Source of the DNA: Nitrosarchaeum koreense MY1
Lineage (GTDB): Archaea > Thermoproteota > Nitrososphaeria > Nitrososphaerales > Nitrosopumilaceae
Length of the DNA: 64,000 bases
Direction: 5' to 3'
NCBI RefSeq assembly: GCF_000220175.1
Contig: NZ_AFPU01000001.1
Location: 310,001-374,000 of the forward strand
The notes below the pieces were generated by a model. The model did not search any database, was not told where the DNA came from, and saw nothing but the letters and a program-made list of their open reading frames with translations. This document shows positions 33,640 through 41,059 of the stretch, piece by piece. Positions within the stretch are counted from its first letter, which is position 1. Each line of letters starts with the position of its first letter. The position numbers and the translations under genes are program-made.

Positions 33640-33747
33640 TTACTTGTTGACAACTTCTGGCTCATGTAGTAACTCATGAAATGTTTTTTCTGCTAGCCCA
33701 TTTGAAGTCTCGATAAACCCTCTTGGGCAATATTCACATTGAATCAT
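33640..33747 (-). CDS. 35-residue Cys-pair protein
   Basis: An ATG-started frame of 35 codons, MIQCEYCPRGFIETSNGLAE and then a helical tail. The CEYC pair is the N-terminal half of a zinc knuckle, so it would need to dimerise to make a complete site. TTAATA stands about 27 bases upstream of the ATG, and a 21-bp palindrome lies between the two. The combination makes a real regulated gene likely. Confidence 0.5.
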   Translation of the reverse strand: MIQCEYCPRGFIETSNGLAEKTFHELLHEPEVVNK

Positions 33748-33749
33748 AC

Positions 33750-33770
33750 AGTACGGTATGGTACCGTACT
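33750..33770. promoter_or_regulatory. Perfect 21-bp palindrome, likely operator
   Basis: Nine-base arms AGTACGGTA (33750-33758) and TACCGTACT (33762-33770) flank a TGG spacer. The site lies 3 bases upstream of the ATG at 33747 and downstream of its TATA-like box, where a bound repressor would block transcription start. The regulator is not identified. Confidence 0.6.
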
Positions 33771-33986
33771 ATTAATGCTTGGGTAATTGTGATGTTACCA
33801 GTTATGCAGTCAGATACCCCAGGTCATTTCTCTACATTATTTTCAGTTGACCTACTCATCATTCTGCAATTAGACTAATGAACATTAAGCATAAAGAGGT
33901 TCAAAATCTAACTAATTGAAAAAATATTGTTGAATTCTTTTTGCTGTATGCGCAACTGTTTTTAAACAAATTTGTTCAAGCTTATT

Positions 33987-35300
33987 GTGGATATCTCTTT
34001 TCTTCAGATTGACCTGTCTGGAATTTCTACAATATTTGAACAGTTTATAGCTGTCTTTAATCCAATTACTGACTTTCATCGATCATTTGTCACAGATTTA
34101 GCTTTTATCATGATTATTGGGGCAATTGTGACTCTTGCTTTCTTTAAAATTAAACAACCTCTGATCATTGGATATCTTTTTGCTGGTATGTTGTTGGGAC
34201 CTTTGTCTCCTCTTTGGTCTTGGCTTATTCCTCCTGTGGGTATTCCTGATGTGATGAAAGGTGTGGGAATTCTAACTGATTTATCAGCACTTAATCTTTT
34301 TTCAGAAATTGGCGTTATACTACTTCTTTTTGTAATAGGAATTGAATTTCCTTATGCAAAAATCAAAAGCATTGGAAAAATGGCTATCGGTGTTGGTACG
34401 GTTGGCCTGTTTATGACACTTGGTGTAATCTTTTATGCTGCAACTGTGCTTGGATTAAATTCCATGGATTCGCTGTTTATTGCTGCAGCACTTTCAATTT
34501 CCAGTACTGCTGTTATTGTAAAGATTTTAGAAGAGATGGGAAGAATCAAACGAGAATCAACTATTCTTGTATTGGGAATATTGATTGTAGAAGACATAAT
34601 TGCTGTAATTTTAATTTCATCTTTACAATCAATCGCTTTGGTTGGAACTGTATCCATAGAATCTGTTTTGATTGTAATTATTGTTGCAATCGGAATGATT
34701 GCTGGAACATTTACTCTTGGAACCCGACTCATCACACCTCTGATAGATAGAGTAGCGGCAACTGAGCATCGTGAAATTTTGTTACTTAGTGTATTAGGTG
34801 TATGTTTTGGTTACGCTTTATTGGCAAATCTTGTTGGTTTGTCCGTTGCTATAGGGGCGTTTCTTGCAGGAGTGCTAGTTGCAGAATCTAAATCATCTGA
34901 AGTTTCCAAACTATTGGCTAGTCCAATTAAAGACATGTTCGTAGCTATCTTTTTCATATCAGTTGGTGCACTGATGGATGTTTCTCAACTTCAAAACTAC
35001 ATTATCTTGGCAATTGCACTAATTGCAATTGCAATTGGTATGAAATTTGGAGGAAACATTATTGGCAGTATTATATTCCGTCAAAAACGTGGAAAGGCAA
35101 TTCGCTCTGCATTCACACTAGCTGCTCCTAGAGGAGAATTTTCAATTGTTATAATCAAAACTGGAGTTGATATTGGTGCTGTAAGCACATTTTTGTTCCC
35201 ATTGATCGGTGTGATATCTATTGTTACTGCGTTTATCACACCATTTATGGTACGTGCCAGTGATAAGGTAATACCAATATTTGAAAAGAAAAATGTCTGA
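33987..35300 (+). CDS. CPA2-family monovalent cation/proton antiporter (Kef/NapA-like)
   Basis: About 437 residues with 12-13 membrane helices. Typical features are IGYLFAGMLLGP, SEIGVILLLFVIGIEF, ALSISSTAVIVKILEEMG and PIKDMFVAIFFISVGALMD. The regulatory TrkA-N/RCK domain of KefB/C is absent. The GTG at 33987 is chosen since a TTTTTAAAC box lies about 24 bases upstream; the TTG at 33972 is the longer alternative. The following gene overlaps the last 8 bases and may encode a partner. Confidence 0.9.
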   Translation: MDISFLQIDLSGISTIFEQFIAVFNPITDFHRSFVTDLAFIMIIGAIVTLAFFKIKQPLIIGYLFAGMLLGPLSPLWSWLIPPVGIPDVMKGVGILTDLSALNLFSEIGVILLLFVIGIEFPYAKIKSIGKMAIGVGTVGLFMTLGVIFYAATVLGLNSMDSLFIAAALSISSTAVIVKILEEMGRIKRESTILVLGILIVEDIIAVILISSLQSIALVGTVSIESVLIVIIVAIGMIAGTFTLGTRLITPLIDRVAATEHREILLLSVLGVCFGYALLANLVGLSVAIGAFLAGVLVAESKSSEVSKLLASPIKDMFVAIFFISVGALMDVSQLQNYIILAIALIAIAIGMKFGGNIIGSIIFRQKRGKAIRSAFTLAAPRGEFSIVIIKTGVDIGAVSTFLFPLIGVISIVTAFITPFMVRASDKVIPIFEKKNV

Positions 35301-35724
35301 TGAACTAAAAAAATTATCTGAACAAGTTCATGATGGTGTAACCACATTTGATTTTGAAGGAAAAGATGTTCCATGTATTATTTTAGAAGAAAGAAAGTAT
35401 GACGAAATAATTTCTAAAGTTGCTGGAAAGTCTCTTGTGATTAATACTGATCTTAACATATTGCAAGATGGGCTAGGTCATGTTTTTGTAGAGGTTGTCT
35501 TGACATTTTCTCAAGACGGAATTGTTGAAAAACTTTTAATCAATGCAAACAAAGATTTGTTCTTTTTTGAGTCTCTTGCAAAAACTTCAATGATTGCACT
35601 CTCCTCCCCAAAATCTACATATGGAAAAGATAATGTCTTTATGATTCAGCTACCCAAGCCTGAAAAAGCTGAAAACGCGTTAGAAATCATACGACGCGGG
35701 TTGGAACAAAATAATCAAAGATAG
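35293..35724 (+). CDS. Hypothetical protein downstream of the antiporter
   Basis: A 143-residue soluble protein whose ATG (35293) overlaps the antiporter stop by 8 bases, so translation is coupled and the protein may modulate transport. Beta-rich core (FEGKDVPCIILEERKYDEI, then VFVEVVLTFSQDGIVEKLLIN). No family was recognised. Its stop codon stands one base before the 3' end of the antisense tRNA-Gly gene. Confidence 0.75.
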   Translation: MSDELKKLSEQVHDGVTTFDFEGKDVPCIILEERKYDEIISKVAGKSLVINTDLNILQDGLGHVFVEVVLTFSQDGIVEKLLINANKDLFFFESLAKTSMIALSSPKSTYGKDNVFMIQLPKPEKAENALEIIRRGLEQNNQR

Positions 35725-35725
35725 A

Positions 35726-35802
35726 TGGTGCAGTTACCGGGATTTGAACCCGGGTCACGAACTTGGCAAGCTCGAATATTAACCAAACTGTACTATAACT
35801 GC
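35726..35802 (-). tRNA. tRNA-Gly(GCC)
   Basis: Acceptor GCAGTTA pairs with TAACTGC, discriminator A, and CCA is encoded (35726-35728). The anticodon arm is CGAGC-TTGCCAA-GTTCG, giving anticodon GCC. The T arm is CCGGG-TTCAAAT-CCCGG. No intron. It is 77 bases including CCA and lies antisense to the 3' flank of the preceding gene. Confidence 0.96.
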
Positions 35803-35865
35803 AACAATCCTAAGGGATGAATTTGGATATTAAACTGTTTTTAACTAATGTAACGTAGTTAACCT

Positions 35866-36129
35866 ATGGATGAAATACTGATGGAGAAAATTAAGCAAAA
35901 GATTCATGATACTATTTCAAACAAAGAGGAAATACAACAACTAATTCAATTCCTTTCTAATATTGATGATTCAAAATCATTTGCACTTGGTATTGTTGTT
36001 GGAAGACTATACAACGCATTTTATTATCAAACAAAAAGAATTCTAGGTCGTGAACCAACAGACGTTGAATTTGCAGAATTTTTAGAATTTGTTAAAAGTA
36101 GAAAATCAGATTTAGAAAATTTATGGTGA
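35866..36129 (+). CDS. Conserved hypothetical helical protein, 87 aa
   Basis: An 87-residue protein predicted to be all helical, with SFALGIVVGRLYNAFYYQTKRILGREPTDVEFAEFLEF. No Cys and no membrane segment. TTTTTAAC upstream at about 26 bases supports the ATG. Its last bases overlap the convergent rpl10e gene by 9. Function unknown. Confidence 0.72.
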   Translation: MDEILMEKIKQKIHDTISNKEEIQQLIQFLSNIDDSKSFALGIVVGRLYNAFYYQTKRILGREPTDVEFAEFLEFVKSRKSDLENLW

Positions 36130-36630
36130 CATCTTTTTTTGCCAGTCAATTACTTTGATGTTTGGAGTTCCTGGTATTTTGACACATGCACTTCTGAGAG
36201 CTTCTTTTGCTTTTTCTAGGTGTGGTGCATTAACATAAAATTCCATAATGCATTGATTGCGTGCAACTCTTGCTCCCAAGCTTGTAGCTTTACCCCAAGC
36301 TCTTCTCATTCCTTCTGAAATTCTATCTGCACCTGCAGTTGCAACCATTTTATTTTCTCTTAATAATACATGAGGGTAAATTCTTAGTCTACCAAAATAA
36401 CCTGTTTCGCCAGTAGCCTCTTCGAGTTTTTTACTTGCTGATAATCTGCATGATTCAATTGCCATGTGTCTTATCTGGACTTTTTCGTTTAAGAGTAATT
36501 GGACACAATAATCATAGTTTGCCCTCTTTCCTCCTTGGAATTTTGCAATTTTTATCTGTGGATTGCCTTTGATGAAGTCTTTTCTACAGAATGGTTGCCC
36601 CTTTCCAACTCTATAATTAGCGCCATGCAT
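36121..36630 (-). CDS. rpl10e: 50S ribosomal protein L10e (uL16)
   Basis: A 169-residue archaeal L10e/L16. HGANYRVGKGQPFCRKDFIKG opens it, followed by AIESCRLSASKKLEEATGE, FGRLRIYPHVLLRENKM and AGADRISEGMRRAWGKATSLGARV. It sits near the peptidyl transferase centre of the ribosome. Its ATG faces away from the endA gene; the region between them carries both promoters. Confidence 0.97.
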   Translation of the reverse strand: MHGANYRVGKGQPFCRKDFIKGNPQIKIAKFQGGKRANYDYCVQLLLNEKVQIRHMAIESCRLSASKKLEEATGETGYFGRLRIYPHVLLRENKMVATAGADRISEGMRRAWGKATSLGARVARNQCIMEFYVNAPHLEKAKEALRSACVKIPGTPNIKVIDWQKKMSP

Positions 36631-36725
36631 GATAATTCAACCCTGAATGCCCATATTTTAACGGTTAGACAACCTCCATTCGTATCTCCAATGCTTATAT
36701 GGAAAACCATCAACCTTCTCTCATT

Positions 36726-37289
36726 ATGGAAGAAACCCCTTTAGTGAAAGGCGAATTGATCTCAGAACAAACTTGTGTCACCGATAAAGAAATGATTCAT
36801 GAACTTCAACTCAAAGGGTTTGGAGAAATTGAAAAAGAAAAATTATTTTTAAAGTCATTTGAGTCTCTTTATCTGTTATATTCAGATAAACTAATTCTTC
36901 GTAAGGGCAAAAAGCAAATTAATTTTGATGACTTGTTGAGTGTCTGCCAAAAAAATGATCCTGAAACCCTAACAAAATTTTTGATCTATCGAGATTTGAA
37001 AACTAGAGGATATGTCGTAAAAGACGGATTTGGATTTGGTTCTGACTTTAGGGTTTATGAAAGAGGACAATTCGGTGAAAAAGGAGCAAAATTTCTAATT
37101 TTTGGTCTCAATGAAGGTCAGCAAGAAAAAATGGGTACTCTTCAGAAAAAGATTGAACAAATAACTCAGATGGGTAAAGAACCTGTAATTGCTGTTATTG
37201 AAAGACGTGGAGAAGTAATTTATTATAAAATTAATCGAATGAATTTTTATGAAAACAAAGCAGGTCTAGAAGAACTGTCTCAACTTTAA
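36726..37289 (+). CDS. endA: tRNA-splicing endonuclease subunit (EndA family) lacking the catalytic His
   Basis: A 187-residue member of the archaeal tRNA intron endonuclease family, with FLIYRDLKTRGYVVKDGFGFGSDFRVYERG and VIAVIERRGEVIYYKINR. The general-base Tyr (DFRVYERG) and a Lys (YYKIN) are present, but the expected catalytic His, found in the GEGHSKYLV-type loop of other EndA proteins, aligns with Gly in GEKGAKFLI. It may be the structural subunit of an alpha2-beta2 enzyme. The start is the ATG at 36726, about 30 bases after TTATAT; an ATG at 36699 overlaps that box. Confidence 0.85.
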   Translation: MEETPLVKGELISEQTCVTDKEMIHELQLKGFGEIEKEKLFLKSFESLYLLYSDKLILRKGKKQINFDDLLSVCQKNDPETLTKFLIYRDLKTRGYVVKDGFGFGSDFRVYERGQFGEKGAKFLIFGLNEGQQEKMGTLQKKIEQITQMGKEPVIAVIERRGEVIYYKINRMNFYENKAGLEELSQL

Positions 37290-37939
37290 ACTTCAAACAC
37301 CCATTCAGGTGAATATTTCAAAAGATTGTTTCTTTCTGCTTCCATAAAGTCATGAACTTGAACAAATTTTGTTTTGTTTTCCCACAAGTCTTCGAAATCT
37401 TTAATCTTTCTCTCTATTCGTGATTTATCATTCCATGATGTAAATACATCCACTGATTCAAAATCTCTAACGTTGGTAGAAAGCGATGATGAAGTTCCAG
37501 TAAATGCCACTGCATCTCCAGTTCCATCTTTGAATATCCCAATTCTTTCTGAAAACAAATTGGAAACCATTTCTGAATTTGTAATTGCTATTTTTAATTC
37601 AATTTGGCCATTATTTATGAAATCTTGCAGCTTTTGAATTTTAATGTCTCTGATTAACTTTCCATCAAAACGTTTGGTGTATTTTTCATTGAAGAGTTTT
37701 GTTAGTAGGTTAAGATCTCCTATTTTGAATTTATTGCCTGTGACCATTCTTAATCTTGCTTTACCTGAAGTAAAATTATCAAAACCCATTGCAATGCCTG
37801 CTAGATTTCGGATTGACAAAAAATCTACACATCTATCATATTCTGTACATGTAGATAGACACGGAAAGAAAAATTCTGCAACTATATCATTTCTATCTGA
37901 ACGGTACTCTTCTTCGAACTTGATATCTCGTAATCGCAA
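37286..37939 (-). CDS. PLD-like domain protein with eroded HKD motif
   Basis: A 217-residue protein resembling the phospholipase-D-like N-terminal domain found fused to DEAD/SNF2 helicases (RDIKFEEEYRSDRNDIVAEFFFPCLS, then YDRCVDFLSIRNLAGIAMGF). Homologues read roughly HEKxGIF...D...FSGSANET; here the segment reads LFSERIGIFKDGTGDAVAFTGTSSSL, so His and Lys of HxK are Ser and Arg. The helicase part is missing. It is either a relic, a binding-only module, or a divergent nuclease. It overlaps endA by 4 bases, tail to tail. Confidence 0.65.
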   Translation of the reverse strand: MRLRDIKFEEEYRSDRNDIVAEFFFPCLSTCTEYDRCVDFLSIRNLAGIAMGFDNFTSGKARLRMVTGNKFKIGDLNLLTKLFNEKYTKRFDGKLIRDIKIQKLQDFINNGQIELKIAITNSEMVSNLFSERIGIFKDGTGDAVAFTGTSSSLSTNVRDFESVDVFTSWNDKSRIERKIKDFEDLWENKTKFVQVHDFMEAERNNLLKYSPEWVFEV

Positions 37940-38041
37940 TATTTTTTTAATATAATTTTGTTATTTAAACAAACAATTCTTTGCCAACTATGATCAAATC
38001 TTGTATTTCTTTTTCATGTAAAGATATTTTAAACTTGAAAA

Positions 38042-39475
38042 TTGGATTTTGTTGCTCATAAATTGACAGTAAAAAATGAAAAGATTACTCGTTCAGCTTG
38101 GTTTATCCTTGGAACCCTTAGTTGTTTGGGATTAATTGCCATGTATGCTGAAACGATGATCTTACCAGCAATACCTACACTTATCGAAGAATTTGTTATG
38201 CCCTATAGCACATCCTCGTGGATTTTATCCTCATACATGATTGCAGGCGCAGTTGCAACCCCAATTGCTGGCAAATTATCTGACGTGTATGGTAGAAAGA
38301 AAGTTTTGCTGATTGTAATGTCAATTTACTCTGCAGGAATTTTAGCTGGAGGATTTGCAGATAGCTTACCATTTATGATTGCAGCAAGAGTAGCTCAAGG
38401 AGTGGGTATCTCCATGTTCCCAATCGCATTTGGAATAATTAGGGAGGTGTTGCCTGAAAAGAAATTAGCAGTTGGACAGTCTATTTTTACTGCAACATTT
38501 CCAGCTGGTGCTACGTTAGGTTTGTTGATGGGTGCAAATATTATTCAAAATTATGGCTGGCATGCAACATTCTTTACCGTTTTTCCTATTGCAGTGTTGC
38601 TTGGTTTGTTCATATTAAAATTCATTCATGTAAAATCATTATCAAGTATTTCAGAAAATAAAATTTCTTTAGACATCAAAGGTTCCATCTTTCTTGCCAT
38701 TACAATAATTTCATTTCTAGTTGGTATTTCTTACTTGGAAAACAATACCGAGGATGTCATTGAATCTATTTTATTTTTTGTTATAACCGTTACATCATTA
38801 ATAATATTTATCGCAATAGAGAAGAAAGTACAATCACCGTTAATTGACATGAAACTCTTGAAAAACAAAATGCTGCTTTTTGGAATGCTGATTTTGCTTA
38901 TTGCAGGATTATGCACTTTCATGGTGTATCAAACAATTCCAATTATGATACAAAGCCCACAACCATTAGGTTTTGGAGGTTCTGAACTAACAACTGCCAC
39001 TGTACAGATGCCATTTATGATAATCTTTCTAGTTGGTAGTATCTTGTCAGGTTTTGCATTAGAGAAGATTGGAAATAAGAGGCTCACTGTAATTGGAACA
39101 GTAGTAGGTGCTATTGGATTTTTTAGTCTTCTCATGTTCCATTCTACAGATTACATGGTAACAGTTACTCTAGCGATAATTGCTGCAGGGTTGTCGCTTG
39201 CATTTATTGGTGGATTTAACATTGTTTTGTTATCTACTCCAATTCAATTTGCAGGAATAGCACTTGGCATGACATTGCTTTTTAATTTGATTGGTCAATC
39301 CATTGGACCTTCTATTGCAGGAATGTTTCAGCAAATGCATCAAGGTACAATAGAGGGAATTTCAGGTAGCTTTCCAACCCATGAGGCATACACTATGATT
39401 TTTGTTACTGCATTTGCAATATCACTTGTATCAGTTGCTTTTGCCATTACGCTAAACCGAAAAATTATTGCATAA
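38042..39475 (+). CDS. MFS multidrug-type transporter (DHA2/EmrB, 14 helices)
   Basis: A 477-residue major-facilitator protein with about 14 hydrophobic segments. The motif-A loop is GKLSDVYGRKKVLL after helix 2. AARVAQGVGISMFPIAFGIIREVL and FPAGATLGLLMG are typical for the drug:H+ antiporter-2 group. The TTG at 38042 is the longest start, but a TATTTTAAAC box at about 38030 fits better with the TTG at 38063. The substrate is unknown. Confidence 0.88.
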   Translation: MDFVAHKLTVKNEKITRSAWFILGTLSCLGLIAMYAETMILPAIPTLIEEFVMPYSTSSWILSSYMIAGAVATPIAGKLSDVYGRKKVLLIVMSIYSAGILAGGFADSLPFMIAARVAQGVGISMFPIAFGIIREVLPEKKLAVGQSIFTATFPAGATLGLLMGANIIQNYGWHATFFTVFPIAVLLGLFILKFIHVKSLSSISENKISLDIKGSIFLAITIISFLVGISYLENNTEDVIESILFFVITVTSLIIFIAIEKKVQSPLIDMKLLKNKMLLFGMLILLIAGLCTFMVYQTIPIMIQSPQPLGFGGSELTTATVQMPFMIIFLVGSILSGFALEKIGNKRLTVIGTVVGAIGFFSLLMFHSTDYMVTVTLAIIAAGLSLAFIGGFNIVLLSTPIQFAGIALGMTLLFNLIGQSIGPSIAGMFQQMHQGTIEGISGSFPTHEAYTMIFVTAFAISLVSVAFAITLNRKIIA

Positions 39476-39511
39476 ATCGAACCTAAAATTAATGGATTAT
39501 CAAAAATTAAA

Positions 39512-39587
39512 TGCTCCCGTCGGGATTTGAACCCGAGATCACTGCCTTGAGAGGGCAGTATGCTTAGCCGGACTACACCACAGGAGC
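39512..39587 (-). tRNA. tRNA-Glu(CTC)
   Basis: Acceptor GCTCCTG pairs with CGGGAGC (one G-T pair), discriminator A; CCA is not encoded. The anticodon arm CTGCC-CTCTCAA-GGCAG gives anticodon CTC. The T arm is TCGGG-TTCAAAT-CCCGA. No intron. It is 76 bases long. Confidence 0.95.
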
Positions 39588-39697
39588 TTGTTCCAAAACA
39601 ATCTCCATCTCAATTTAAAGGAAATGTTTTGACAATGAGTCTTTGGTAAAAATTAGTAAGTACGTTGCTTTATACAAAATTCCAAATTAATAATTTT

Positions 39698-40582
39698 ATG
39701 GACTTGAAAAAATTTATCGCAGATCAATCTTTGACAAATTTCCCTGTTGGTTTTGGAGGATGTAGATCAATTAATTCATTTTTTGATTCATGTGACTATG
39801 ATATTACAATATTTGACAATAAATCTGAGACAGAAAAAATTATCTCATATGATAATAACTTTATAAAAATTCATCATGGCTCATTAAATGAAACTAATTC
39901 TAACATTCTTGTAAAATATGATGGAATGCAAATTATTCATGATGAATCATGGGAACTTCGAATGTTTCTTTCAAAAATAAAAGAGAAACGTTCTATTCTT
40001 TACACAGATAATGCAAAAAATTGTCTGTTTAGCTCTCTTTTTTGTTGTGAAAAAACTAAAGAAGGAATTAACACTTCAAATGTATTTTCATCTTGTTGGC
40101 AAATCTGTGCATCTTATTTTTTAGCTGATGCAATTTATTCTCTAAATCTATCTGCTCCAAATCCTACTCATATGTTGGATATGATGCGAAAATTCAAGAA
40201 AAATCAAATAAATGAGCATATCTCAACTGTGACTCAAACTGTCGGAATTGAAAGAGCTACTCTTCCTCTTTTAGACAGAATGATCAAATCTACCATCGGT
40301 TTTTCTGATAAAGTAGAACAAAATAATCACTCAAAAATAATTCAACAAAAATCAGACTATTTCATAAAAAACTCAATGCTCTCGGATTGCTATTTTTACT
40401 TGGGATACATAAATCGAGATAATTTTGAAAAGATCAAAGACAAAATTGACCACCAGCCAGATCTAATCCATATCCTTAGAGTCGCCTTTGATATTGAAGC
40501 TGACTCTAATCTGCTTGAACAGCAGGCAAAACTCATTCAAAAATCGTGCAATACTGTTCTAAGCCTTGTCTCTGGTGCGTAA
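39698..40582 (+). CDS. Conserved hypothetical protein (nucleotidyltransferase-like N-terminus?)
   Basis: A 294-residue soluble protein from the ATG at 39698, which lies 27 bases after TTTATA; an earlier in-frame start at 39665 overlaps the promoter. The N-terminal GFGGCRSINSFFDSCDYDITIFD has a G-(G)-x-S...DxD pattern as in minimal nucleotidyltransferases, so it might be a distant relative; this is a weak resemblance. The C-terminal half is helical with ten or so Cys spread over the chain. No neighbour gives context. Confidence 0.72.
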   Translation: MDLKKFIADQSLTNFPVGFGGCRSINSFFDSCDYDITIFDNKSETEKIISYDNNFIKIHHGSLNETNSNILVKYDGMQIIHDESWELRMFLSKIKEKRSILYTDNAKNCLFSSLFCCEKTKEGINTSNVFSSCWQICASYFLADAIYSLNLSAPNPTHMLDMMRKFKKNQINEHISTVTQTVGIERATLPLLDRMIKSTIGFSDKVEQNNHSKIIQQKSDYFIKNSMLSDCYFYLGYINRDNFEKIKDKIDHQPDLIHILRVAFDIEADSNLLEQQAKLIQKSCNTVLSLVSGA

Positions 40583-40635
40583 TTTTCCACAATCTTGTAC
40601 TAACATTTTAAAATAAGTAATTACATTGCGTATCT

Positions 40636-40779
40636 ATGACAGATCAAGCATGTGGATGCGAAGCAGATAGCGGCGATCCAACTTACTCATGTGATTGTGA
40701 TATGCAAGGTCATTGTATATGCAGCGCAGATTGCAAATGTAAAACTGACGTTTGTAAAGAAGCAGTCAAACAACTGTAA
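40636..40779 (+). CDS. Metallothionein-like Cys-rich peptide, 47 aa
   Basis: A 47-residue peptide with nine cysteines, mostly as CxC: ACGCEADSG, CDCDMQGHCICSADCKCK and DVCKEA. That density and the acidic/Lys composition resemble metallothioneins (Zn, Cu, Cd binding). TTTTAAAAT lies about 27 bases upstream of the ATG. A T-rich tract follows, shared with the convergent Cys protein at 40815. It may buffer copper or zinc; inference only. Confidence 0.75.
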   Translation: MTDQACGCEADSGDPTYSCDCDMQGHCICSADCKCKTDVCKEAVKQL

Positions 40780-40784
40780 ATCAA

Positions 40785-40814
40785 AGTTGTTTTAATTTTA
40801 TTTTTTCTTTTTAA
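40785..40814. terminator. T-rich bidirectional intergenic terminator region
   Basis: The 35-base gap between the convergent Cys-rich genes is nearly pure A/T with runs of T (GTTTTAATTTTATTTTTTC). On the plus strand this is the usual archaeal oligo-T termination signal for the peptide gene. On the minus strand only short A/T-rich runs are present. Confidence 0.4.
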
Positions 40815-40979
40815 TTATTCTTCTTCCTCTAATCCCCAAGATTTTACTAGTTCTTTTTGGAATTTGTCGGATTGTTTTTCATCTAATGAAAATCCACAAT
40901 TTTTATGAGTTGGAACTACAGTCATTCCGTCAAGCTTAAACTCTACTTCATACAAGTGAACTTTTGAGCATTCACACAT
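40815..40979 (-). CDS. Small Cys protein, 54 aa
   Basis: A 54-residue protein: MCECSKVHLYEVEFKLDGMT, then a His/Cys segment THKNCGF and a charged helix ending in EEEE. The CxC...H...C arrangement may bind a metal. AAATATAG lies about 28 bases upstream of the ATG. It converges with the metallothionein-like gene. Confidence 0.65.
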   Translation of the reverse strand: MCECSKVHLYEVEFKLDGMTVVPTHKNCGFSLDEKQSDKFQKELVKSWGLEEEE

Positions 40980-41059
40980 TCCGTAAATTCTTGATTTTTC
41001 CTCTATATTTGCTTATTTGAATAACGTTTAACTATCCGTAATGTGCATTTTTTTGTGAA

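Noticed and set aside
33793-33879. A 28-codon plus-strand frame (MLPVMQSDTPGHF...) between the palindrome and the antiporter
   Set aside because: No promoter or SD at the right distance and no recognisable pattern; treated as chance.
37286-37939. A defence island around the PLD-like protein
   Set aside because: Neighbours are endA, L10e and an MFS transporter; no restriction, toxin, Cas or helicase genes are nearby.
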